A stretch of 64,000 nucleotides of DNA from Bacteroidales bacterium. GTDB lineage: Bacteria; Bacteroidota; Bacteroidia; Bacteroidales; UBA932. Within the stretch, counting starts at the first letter, position 1. Each line of letters begins with the position of its first letter. Below, piece after piece: positions 26,521 through 33,012 of the stretch. The notes beneath the pieces are model-generated. The model was not told the origin of the DNA, did not search any database, and worked only from the letters and a program-made list of their open reading frames with translations. The DNA is taken from assembly GCA_017428035.1 (NCBI GenBank), contig JAFRRR010000087.1, positions 1-64,000 of the forward strand. Reading direction: 5' to 3'. The position numbers were made by a program, and so were the translations under genes.

Positions 26521-27009
26521 ATGGGAACTATCGACATAGTGATTCTGGCCTGTTTCCTGCCGGCCATTTTCATAGGCCTTAAAAACGGCCTTATACGGCA
26601 GCTGGTGGCTCTGGCGGTGGTTGTGCTGGGCATATGGCTGGCGGTGCGTTTTTCTGACGTGGTGGCGGCCTGGATTACTGCCGCAAGAATCACAACGGAA
26701 CCATTCTGGGCCAAGGCCTTATCTTTCGTGCTGATATTCGTGGCGGTGGCGCTGGTGCTTAACCTGGTGGGCAAACTGCTCGAAAAGGTGCTGGACATCG
26801 CTATGCTTGGGTGGCTGAACCGCTTGCTGGGGATGGTTGTGGCCATCGCCACCGGCGCCCTTATCATAGGCACCCTGATCTATCTTGTAAACTCTGCAAA
26901 TTCTCTGATCGGCTTCATTCCCGAAGAGCAGATAGAGCAGTCCCGATTCTACAAACCCCTTCTGACGCTTGTCCAGCAGGTGTTTCCATATTTAAAAACT
27001 CTTTTTTAA
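26521..27009 (+). CDS. CvpA-family inner-membrane protein
   Basis: A 162-residue protein with four hydrophobic segments and the CvpA layout (FLPAIFIGLKNGLIRQLVAL, then ALSFVLIFVAVALVLNLVGKLLEKV). CvpA was named for its need in colicin V production in E. coli but is widely conserved, and its general role appears to lie in envelope homeostasis. Here it lies 221 bp upstream of a peptide exporter gene in the same direction. The gap carries a possible promoter and a structured leader, so co-transcription is uncertain and the association may be chance. Confidence 0.88.
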   Translation: MGTIDIVILACFLPAIFIGLKNGLIRQLVALAVVVLGIWLAVRFSDVVAAWITAARITTEPFWAKALSFVLIFVAVALVLNLVGKLLEKVLDIAMLGWLNRLLGMVVAIATGALIIGTLIYLVNSANSLIGFIPEEQIEQSRFYKPLLTLVQQVFPYLKTLF

Positions 27010-27230
27010 AAAAACTTTTTCTGTTTAGTGCTCTCAAAACGGGAAGTTTTGAGAAAAAAGGTCGTTTTCTGCCCTGACCACGTGCCATCTTTGTCCTCGA
27101 CGAAAGGATGACTTGTGCGGACGGAAAAGGAGAGTGCCTGCCTCAACAAAATGGCACCGCCGGCCCGGGAAGGTCTAAGGGGAAATGGAACCCGGATACC
27201 GGCTGTCGAAAGCACTCTCCTTTTGATAAT
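27010..27230 (+). promoter_or_regulatory. Leader region of the C39 exporter gene with a long base-paired element
   Basis: No gene is seen here. A hairpin ctcaaaac-gggaa-gttttgag sits at 27033-27053. A weak -7-like box (CATCTTTG) occurs near 27085-27092. The main feature is a perfect 13-bp inverted repeat, aaaaggagagtgc (27125-27137) with its complement (27212-27224), ending 6 bp before the exporter ATG. Nested inside is a second helix: GCCGG (27159-27163) with CCGGC (27199-27203), then CCGGG (27165-27169) with CCCGG (27191-27195), separated by a C/AUA internal loop. I could not match it to a known riboswitch class. Its position suggests control of exporter translation or transcript stability. 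Confidence 0.6.
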
Positions 27231-29315
27231 ATGAAAACGACTATGACCAGAAAAACCCTCACACCTGTAAAACAGCACGACCGCACCGACTGCGCGGTGG
27301 CCTGCATTGCCGCCATAGCCCGATATCACGGGCTGGCGCTGCCGCTTGCTACCATACGCCAGGCCTGCGGGGCGTGCGACCAGGGAACCACAATAAAGGG
27401 GATTATTGACGCCTGCGAGTCTATAAATATGGAGGCCACAGCGCTCAAATCCAAGGGCAAGGATCCGGATGCCATTGGCGCCGACTGTTTGCCCGCCATC
27501 CTGCACGTGACCAACGACGAGGGGGACCCGCATTTTATTGTGGTGAGTGAGATAGGCCCGTCGCAGGCCACCATTATGGACCCTGCCGAGGGCAAGCTGA
27601 AGCAGATCGGGCTGGAGACGCTGCGCAAAATGTGGAGCGGATATCTGGTGACCGTCAAGCCCGGCAAAGATTTCAAACCGGGCGACAGCACTGTGAAACC
27701 GGCGGTCAGGCTAAAGAGGCTTTTCTCCCTATACGGGAAGCAGATCACAGCCTCTACCCTGCTCTCTGTGCTTTATATACTTGCGGGAATCAGTTTCTCG
27801 CTGTTTTTGCAATTCTTCATCGACAAGGTCATTCCATCGGGAGACAGCTCGCGGATAATCTGGCCCGCTATGGCAATGGCCGTTCTTTCTGTTCTTGCTT
27901 TGATAATTGGTAATCTGAGAACCAATGCCCTCTTGTCCGCAGCCACAGGCATCGACCTGAAATTAATCAGCGATTACATTACTCACCTTTTCCGATTGCC
28001 TGTGGCTTTCTTCAACTCACGCAGCGCCGGGGAAATAAACTCCCGGATAAGCGACGCATATACAGTAAGAAGGTTTGTCACGGAGGGTATCCCCTCGGTT
28101 CTGATAAGTCTTATAACCCTCCTGACGGCCTTCTTTTTAATGTTTCTTTTCCACTGGAAACTGGCGGCCCTGATGGCCCTGTCAATCCCGGTTTATGCCT
28201 TGATTTTCCACTTCGCATCAAAAGCGGCCAGCAAGTACAACCGGGAAATCATCACCGGCAGCACACAATTCGAAAAACAGTGTGTAGAGAGCATAGCCGC
28301 CGTCAAAAGTGTGAAATATGCCTGCCGGGAGGCCGCCGCATCAAGGGCTCTGCAGGCCCGGTATATGTCGCTGTGCGAAAAAATGTACAAGGGCGGCAGC
28401 TGTGCCAACCGCTATTCGCTGGGAGCCGAATTGGTGTCAAAGTTTGTGACGGTCATTCTGCTCTCTGCAGGCTCGCTGGCCATACTGGGCGGGGAAATAA
28501 GCGTCGGCACACTGGTGAGTTTCTACGCCATCACATCGTTTTTTGCAGCGCCTCTGGCCCAGATAGTGAGTGTCAGCTCGCTGCTCACACAGACCCGCAT
28601 CTCCACCCAACGGCTTTTCGAAGTCCTGGACCTTGAAGAGGAATGCGGCGGAGGCTGCAGCGTGCCCGAGGGTCAGAAAGACCTGGTGTTCGAGGGGGTG
28701 ACCTTTGCATATCCCGGATCCCTGAATCTTCTGGAAAATTTCAATGCACGGTTTGAGGCGGGCAAGATAACTGTGATAAAGGGGCGCAGCGGCTGCGGAA
28801 AAAGTTCCCTGGCGGCCCTGGCAATGCGGCTCTACAACCCCAACAAGGGCATCATTTCCCTGGGCGGGATAGACATCGCCCTGTTCGATCTGGCGCAGTG
28901 GCGCAAGAAAATCACCATAGTGCCGCAAGATGTGCGGCTGGTAGACGACACCATACTCTACAACATCACCGGCGAGAAAAAGGAATACGACCTGGAGCGG
29001 GTGGCGATGCTGCTGGTAGAGCTGGGGCTGGACACCATTCTCCAGGACCTGCCTATGGGAATAATGTCGGTGGTGGGAGAAGGCGGCTGCCGGCTGTCAG
29101 GCGGGCAAAAGCAGCGGGTGGCGATAGCCGCCGCCCTGTACCGCCGCACCGATATCCTGATTCTGGACGAGGCCACCAATTCGCTGGACGCCGCCTCCCA
29201 GGCCAAGATGATGCAGGCCATCAAACGGGTCAACGAGCAGAGCGGCACAACCGTGATAATGATTACCCACAAAGCCGACGAAATACCTATTGCGGACAGA
29301 ATAATAGATATGTGA
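27231..29315 (+). CDS. C39-peptidase-containing ABC exporter for double-glycine-leader peptides
   Basis: Bifunctional inner-membrane exporter of 694 residues that should cleave leader peptides after a Gly-Gly and pump out the mature peptide. Start ATG 27231 is chosen because the C39 domain begins at once; upstream in-frame codons run through the base-paired leader. The peptidase domain has QHDRTDCAVACIAAIARYHG with catalytic Cys21, and a later His and Asp in DPHFIVV and IMDPAEG. Six membrane segments follow (about 165-430). The ATPase has Walker A GRSGCGKSS, the signature LSGGQKQRVAIAAAL and Walker B ILILDEATNSLD. All catalytic residues are present. The next two small genes encode matching substrates, then TolC and HlyD homologs complete the system. 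Confidence 0.94.
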   Translation: MKTTMTRKTLTPVKQHDRTDCAVACIAAIARYHGLALPLATIRQACGACDQGTTIKGIIDACESINMEATALKSKGKDPDAIGADCLPAILHVTNDEGDPHFIVVSEIGPSQATIMDPAEGKLKQIGLETLRKMWSGYLVTVKPGKDFKPGDSTVKPAVRLKRLFSLYGKQITASTLLSVLYILAGISFSLFLQFFIDKVIPSGDSSRIIWPAMAMAVLSVLALIIGNLRTNALLSAATGIDLKLISDYITHLFRLPVAFFNSRSAGEINSRISDAYTVRRFVTEGIPSVLISLITLLTAFFLMFLFHWKLAALMALSIPVYALIFHFASKAASKYNREIITGSTQFEKQCVESIAAVKSVKYACREAAASRALQARYMSLCEKMYKGGSCANRYSLGAELVSKFVTVILLSAGSLAILGGEISVGTLVSFYAITSFFAAPLAQIVSVSSLLTQTRISTQRLFEVLDLEEECGGGCSVPEGQKDLVFEGVTFAYPGSLNLLENFNARFEAGKITVIKGRSGCGKSSLAALAMRLYNPNKGIISLGGIDIALFDLAQWRKKITIVPQDVRLVDDTILYNITGEKKEYDLERVAMLLVELGLDTILQDLPMGIMSVVGEGGCRLSGGQKQRVAIAAALYRRTDILILDEATNSLDAASQAKMMQAIKRVNEQSGTTVIMITHKADEIPIADRIIDM

Positions 29316-29366
29316 ATGCGCATTCACCGCGGTGAAGCCTGCACGCCGCATATAATCTGCAGGCAG
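29312..29366. repeat. Overlapping perfect palindromes after the exporter gene
   Basis: The 71-bp gap between the exporter and the first peptide gene begins with two overlapping perfect palindromes: gtgaatgcgcattcac (29312-29327, covering the exporter stop codon) and ttcaccgcggtgaa (29323-29336). A third pair, gcctgca/tgcaggc, follows at about 29337-29364. They could be an operator, an mRNA processing hairpin or a weak terminator that sets the ratio of exporter to peptide. There is no T-run, so it is not a standard intrinsic terminator. Confidence 0.55.
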
Positions 29367-29386
29367 ACAAACTAAAAAATACTACT

Positions 29387-29587
29387 ATGGAAGAAAAAAG
29401 ATTTTGTGGAACTGCTCTGGAGGGACTCAATTCTTCCGAGCTGAGCATCTGCGGAGGCGTTGCTGCCGAATTTGATCTTGGAGGAATTGTTGCCATCATC
29501 CGTAAGGTGATTGATTTTTTGGACGACTACATTCCCCAGCTGATCAAGGGATTCAAAGACGGTTTTGACTTTGCAAACAAAAAGTAG
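29387..29587 (+). CDS. Double-glycine-leader peptide 1, candidate bacteriocin-like substrate
   Basis: A 66-residue peptide whose N-terminus fits a C39-processed leader: L11-x2-L14-x3-E18-L19-S-I21-C-G23-G24. Cleavage after Gly24 would release a 42-residue peptide starting VAAEFDLGG. The mature part is a likely amphipathic helix (IVAIIRKVIDFLDDYIPQLI) and contains a GxxxG motif at G55-G59 (GFKDG), with no cysteine. It is followed after 11 bp by a second such peptide. I do not recognise the mature sequence. Function as an antimicrobial or signalling peptide is inferred from the leader and the exporter next to it. Confidence 0.8.
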   Translation: MEEKRFCGTALEGLNSSELSICGGVAAEFDLGGIVAIIRKVIDFLDDYIPQLIKGFKDGFDFANKK

Positions 29588-29591
29588 GAGG
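29586..29591 (+). promoter_or_regulatory. Strong Shine-Dalgarno sequence before peptide 2
   Basis: The sequence AGGAGG lies 7 bp before the peptide 2 ATG and overlaps the stop codon of peptide 1. Bacteroidota genes normally lack such sites, and most others in this window do. It suggests high or coupled translation of the second peptide. Confidence 0.6.
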
Positions 29592-29598
29592 AGCCGCC

Positions 29599-29775
29599 AT
29601 GAAGACTAATCAGCTGGAAAACATCTCCACCCACGAGTGCTGCCTGGTAATAGGCGGCGCCGACAAGGCAGCGCAGAGTGCACTGTATTACATTGGTTAT
29701 GCCATCGGCTTCATTGTCCGCTGCATCGCCAATCTCTTCTCCGGAAAAAGCCCTCAGGTCGAGGAAGCTCTTTAA
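29599..29775 (+). CDS. Double-glycine-leader peptide 2, candidate bacteriocin-like substrate
   Basis: A 58-residue peptide that a length cut-off would miss. I translated it directly: a 20-residue leader MKTNQLENISTHECCLVIGG with I9-S10-x2-E13 and I18-G19-G20 in the expected places, then a 38-residue mature part beginning ADKAAQSAL. The mature part has a hydrophobic helix (YYIGYAIGFIVRCIANLF) containing a GxxxG motif at G33-G37, one cysteine (C42) and a charged tail. It lies 11 bp after peptide 1, with a strong AGGAGG site, and 22 bp before the TolC homolog. Paired small peptides with GxxxG motifs recall two-peptide class IIb bacteriocins; no immunity gene was recognised. Confidence 0.78.
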   Translation: MKTNQLENISTHECCLVIGGADKAAQSALYYIGYAIGFIVRCIANLFSGKSPQVEEAL

Positions 29776-29797
29776 TGTTGGTTAGCGGGAGGGAGCA

Positions 29798-31090
29798 ATG
29801 AAACGGCTGATTGCATCTTTGGTTTTTCTGGCGGCTACGCTGGCTTCGGACGGCCAGACGGCGGTGAAAAGTCTGGACAGTTGTGTGGAATACGCGCTTA
29901 GTCACAACTGCGACATACTGCTAGGCAAAAGCGCCGAGGCGCGAAGCCGGGAGGACCTCAGGCAGTCAAAACTGGATTTGCTCCCCTCTCTTAACCTGTA
30001 TGTAAATCAGTATTACAATTGGGGACGAAGCGTCGATATGCAGGAGCTTGTCATTGTCAGAAACAGGCTTACGCGGCAAACAAGCGGATCAGTCGGCGCC
30101 TCGTTGCCATTGTTTGACGGCCTGCAAAGAATCAACACGATAGCTATGAACCGTCACAGGGCGGCCGCAGCTGAACACAATGTGAAGCAAAAAAAGCTGG
30201 ACGTCAAAACCGATATCGCCGGCGCCTATCTGGCAGAAATTCTGGCCAGGCTCACTGCGGCCAGACTGGAGCAGAGCCTGGAAAACGCCGATGCCCAGCT
30301 GGAGATAATGCGCCACAAATATAACGGCGGAGCGGTAAAGCGCAGTGACTGTCTGGAAATGGAGGCCCACAAGGCGGACATTCAGTGTAGGCTGGCGGCG
30401 GCCCTCAGCGAACAGAACACCCAGATGGAGCAGCTTTGCGCTCTGATGGGCTGCGAGGAATACTTTTGCACCGACACTTGCATTGAAGCGGCCATAATCC
30501 CGCCCCCCGAGATGGTCTGGGAAGAGCTGGGCGTGACTGTTCCTTCGGTGGCGGAGGCAGAAAGCAGTGTGGCGGCGGCAAAGTCGGCGCTGAGGGTGGC
30601 CAAGGGTGCGCTTTTGCCATCCCTGACATTGTCTGCCGCCTACGGCACTTACTACAGCGATGCCTCCCCGGACCCTTTTAAAGAGCAGCTGGACGGCAAT
30701 CGCAACCCTTCCGTTTCGTTGAGTCTGGCAGTGCCGGTGTTTGACGGCGGCAGGTCTTTGCTGCAGGTTGAAAAATGCAGGTCAGAGGTTAAAGAGAGTT
30801 CAATCCGGCTGGAGCAGGCGCGGCAGCAGGCGGAGCTTTACCGCATCCGGCTTAAAGAAGAGGCCGCGACGCTCTACGCACAACTTGCGGCAAGCATTTC
30901 AAAGCGGGATTTCTGCCGCGAAAGGTTGCGCGAACTCACCGCTGCCCATAGGTCAGGGGCCGCCACCACGTCAGAGTGGATAGATGCCAGCGAAGCCTCT
31001 GCCCAGGCCGAGTGCGAGTGCGTGCAGTGTCAGTGCAAATACATTTTTCAGTTGAAAATGATTGAATATTACAGAGATGGGTGCAGGTAA
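29798..31090 (+). CDS. TolC-family outer-membrane channel
   Basis: A 430-residue outer-membrane efflux protein with a signal peptide ending near LASDGQ. Residues 22-430 show the duplicated TolC pattern: long coiled-coil helices (SAEARSREDLRQSKLDLLPSLNLYVNQYY and its repeat AAAKSALRVAKGALLPSLTLSAAYGTYY), each leading into barrel strands. It should form the outer-membrane exit duct for the C39 exporter, with the adaptor encoded next. The start is preceded by GGGAGGGAGCA, again a purine-rich ribosome site unusual for this phylum. The 3' end overlaps the adaptor gene by 14 bp. Confidence 0.92.
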   Translation: MKRLIASLVFLAATLASDGQTAVKSLDSCVEYALSHNCDILLGKSAEARSREDLRQSKLDLLPSLNLYVNQYYNWGRSVDMQELVIVRNRLTRQTSGSVGASLPLFDGLQRINTIAMNRHRAAAAEHNVKQKKLDVKTDIAGAYLAEILARLTAARLEQSLENADAQLEIMRHKYNGGAVKRSDCLEMEAHKADIQCRLAAALSEQNTQMEQLCALMGCEEYFCTDTCIEAAIIPPPEMVWEELGVTVPSVAEAESSVAAAKSALRVAKGALLPSLTLSAAYGTYYSDASPDPFKEQLDGNRNPSVSLSLAVPVFDGGRSLLQVEKCRSEVKESSIRLEQARQQAELYRIRLKEEAATLYAQLAASISKRDFCRERLRELTAAHRSGAATTSEWIDASEASAQAECECVQCQCKYIFQLKMIEYYRDGCR

Positions 31091-32237
31091 AAAGAAAAGG
31101 CGGTGGTGGCTGCTCATTGCATTGGTGCTGGCGGCAGCAGTCATCATATCCCAGATTGGCAAAAACGGCCCTGAACGGGTAGAAGTCCAGCATCCGGAAT
31201 TGGGAAGCATCACCCAGTCGGCCTCGGCTTTCGGCAGGATAAGGGCAGTGGACCAGGTCAAGATTTCTCCCGATGTCTCCGGCGAAATCACCGAGTTGTT
31301 TTTTGACGAGGGCGACAGTGTGAAAAGAGGCGACTTGCTGCTTAAAATCAGACAGGATGAATACCGGCTGGCAATTGAGAGAAACAGTGCCTCTCTGGGC
31401 AGCGCGATTATGGCCTGCGAGGCGCAGAAGGGAGAGGCCCGGCTTAAACAGAGCGAGTTAGAGCGTCTCCAAAAGCTTTACGAGGGCGATGCCACCTGCC
31501 TGGCACAGCTGGAGCAGGCGCAGACGGCGGCAGAAACCGCGGCGGCCAGGCTTCAGGAGTGTGAGTATCACATCGCCGCAGAAAAAGCCGCCCTTGCAGC
31601 CGCCCGCAGCCAGCTTGCCAAGACTATGGTCTACTCCCCTATGGACGGCATCGTTACTTCTCTCAGGGTCAAGGCGGGCGAGCGGGTGGTAGGGACAAGC
31701 ACTATGGCCGGCACCGAAATGATGACCATTGCCAATCTGGACCGTATGGAACTGGTGGTGCAGCTGGGCGAAAACGATATTTGCTCGGTAAAAATAGGCG
31801 ACCGGGCAGAGATCAGACCCGACGCCTCCCCTTCTTCTGTGCTGGAAGGGAGTGTTCAAAAGATAGCGGTGTCGTCTTCGGGCGGCAGCGACTATGGTTC
31901 CACCACCGATTTTGAAGTAAGAATAAGTATTGATAATCAAGACATTATAAAGCTTTTACCGGGAATGTCCGCATCCGCCTCTATCATTACCGGTTCCAAA
32001 AACGACATTTTAACCGTACCTTTGCAGGCGGTTGGAGTTAAGGATGGCCGGGAAACCGTGTGGACGGTAGATGAAAAGGGACGGGTAAGCCGGGTGGAGG
32101 TCCGTTGCGGAATTCAGGATTTCAATAAGGTAGAAATCTGCAGCGGCCTTTCAGAGAGCGACCTGGTGGTGACCGGTCCGTTCCAGATGGTGAACGGAGG
32201 CCTTAACCCGGGCGACAGGGTAAAAACAGAACAATAA
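31077..32237 (+). CDS. HlyD/RND-type periplasmic adaptor (membrane fusion protein)
   Basis: A 386-residue adaptor that should bridge the ABC exporter and the TolC channel. I use ATG 31077 (MGAGKKKRRWWLL), which gives a short basic N-terminus and one membrane segment; a TTG codon 15 bp upstream is less likely. The lipoyl/HlyD hinge reads KISPDVSGEITELFFDEGDSV, then a coiled coil (about 110-185), the second half-lipoyl motif VYSPMDGIVTSLRVKAGERV, a beta-barrel domain and a C-terminal membrane-proximal domain. Its architecture is closer to RND/MacA-type adaptors than to HlyD of the hemolysin system. The stop codon overlaps the tsaB start. Confidence 0.92.
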   Translation: MGAGKKKRRWWLLIALVLAAAVIISQIGKNGPERVEVQHPELGSITQSASAFGRIRAVDQVKISPDVSGEITELFFDEGDSVKRGDLLLKIRQDEYRLAIERNSASLGSAIMACEAQKGEARLKQSELERLQKLYEGDATCLAQLEQAQTAAETAAARLQECEYHIAAEKAALAAARSQLAKTMVYSPMDGIVTSLRVKAGERVVGTSTMAGTEMMTIANLDRMELVVQLGENDICSVKIGDRAEIRPDASPSSVLEGSVQKIAVSSSGGSDYGSTTDFEVRISIDNQDIIKLLPGMSASASIITGSKNDILTVPLQAVGVKDGRETVWTVDEKGRVSRVEVRCGIQDFNKVEICSGLSESDLVVTGPFQMVNGGLNPGDRVKTEQ

Positions 32238-32944
32238 TGTCACAGAGCAACAATTTGATTTTGTCCATAGAGACCAGCGGAGACTGGTGCTCGGCAGCTT
32301 TTTCCCGCAGTGGTGAGACATTCGCCTCAGCATTGATTGACACACCCAGGATGCAGTCGTCACGGCTGGCCCCTATGATAGATCAGCTGCTTAAAGACAA
32401 CGGCTTGACCATCAGAGAGTTTGCGGCAGTGGCAGTGAGCAGCGGTCCCGGCTCTTACACGGGCCTTAGGGTGGGCGTTTCGCTGGCCAAGGGACTCTGC
32501 TTTGGCGCCGGCATTCCCCTGATCGGGGTCGGCACTCTGGACCTTATTGCAAATCAGGCAATTGAGCTCAACGACGGTGAAAAGCCAGACTTCATAGTGC
32601 CTATGATTGATGCCCGCCGTATGGAAGTTTATCAGGCAGTCTACGACAATACCGCCAGACGCATCGGCGAAATAGAACCGCTGATTCTGGAAGGCAGCTC
32701 ATATACGCAGCTGCTGGCAAAGGGCAAGGTACTTTTCTGTGGCGACGGCTGCGCCAAATTCGAGCAAGTCGCAAATCACGCCAACGCCAGCTTCCTCCCT
32801 TGCTGTCCCGACGCCCGTTATATGGCAAAAATCGCCCACCAGAAATATCTGGCAGGCGATTTTGAAGATGTTGCCTATATGGAGCCCTTCTACCTGAAAG
32901 ATTTCAGAATCGGTCAGAGCAAGAAGAACATCCTGGGGCTTTAA
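32237..32944 (+). CDS. tsaB: tRNA threonylcarbamoyladenosine biosynthesis protein TsaB
   Basis: Cytoplasmic partner of TsaD in forming t6A at position 37 of ANN-decoding tRNAs. The 235-residue protein starts LILSIETSGDWCSAAFSRSG and contains the ASKHA-fold blocks VSSGPGSYTGLRVGVSLAKGL and PMIDARRMEVYQAVYD, as in YeaZ/TsaB. It follows the adaptor gene with a one-base overlap, so it is probably co-transcribed with the peptide export genes, but functionally it belongs with mtaB (4434-5675), which modifies t6A further. Confidence 0.94.
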   Translation: MSQSNNLILSIETSGDWCSAAFSRSGETFASALIDTPRMQSSRLAPMIDQLLKDNGLTIREFAAVAVSSGPGSYTGLRVGVSLAKGLCFGAGIPLIGVGTLDLIANQAIELNDGEKPDFIVPMIDARRMEVYQAVYDNTARRIGEIEPLILEGSSYTQLLAKGKVLFCGDGCAKFEQVANHANASFLPCCPDARYMAKIAHQKYLAGDFEDVAYMEPFYLKDFRIGQSKKNILGL

Positions 32945-32974
32945 CACCATATTAAAAAAAGAAAGAAATTTTTA

Positions 32975-33012
32975 CTAAATTTGCGGTTTCAAATGTTAAG
33001 TCGCAAATTTAG
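32975..33012 (+). promoter_or_regulatory. Promoter of the glycogen cluster embedded in an 11-bp inverted repeat
   Basis: The -7 box TAAATTTG (32976-32983) lies within the left arm of a perfect inverted repeat, CTAAATTTGCG (32975-32985) and CGCAAATTTAG (33002-33012). The right arm ends exactly at the ATG of the debranching enzyme gene. The spacer is 16 bp. The left arm should be upstream of the transcription start, so the symmetry is more likely an operator in DNA than an RNA hairpin. Confidence 0.55.

Noticed and set aside
27033..27053. Terminator for cvpA
   Set aside because: The 8-bp hairpin is followed by A residues, not U, on the plus strand.
27125..27224. Cobalamin riboswitch
   Set aside because: Short stretches such as cgggaagg and ggataccggc recall it, but the element is too short and lacks the core 5' consensus, and the gene downstream has no link to B12.
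27108..27230. Upstream extension of the C39 exporter frame (41 extra codons)
   Set aside because: It runs through the base-paired leader, has no similarity to C39 proteins, and ATG 27231 places the C39 motif at the expected distance from the start.
29317..29376. A 19-codon frame between the exporter and peptide 1
   Set aside because: It has no leader motif and is built from the palindromes.
31062..31076. TTG start for the HlyD-type adaptor
   Set aside because: ATG 31077 gives the usual short basic N-terminus; the TTG would only add five residues.
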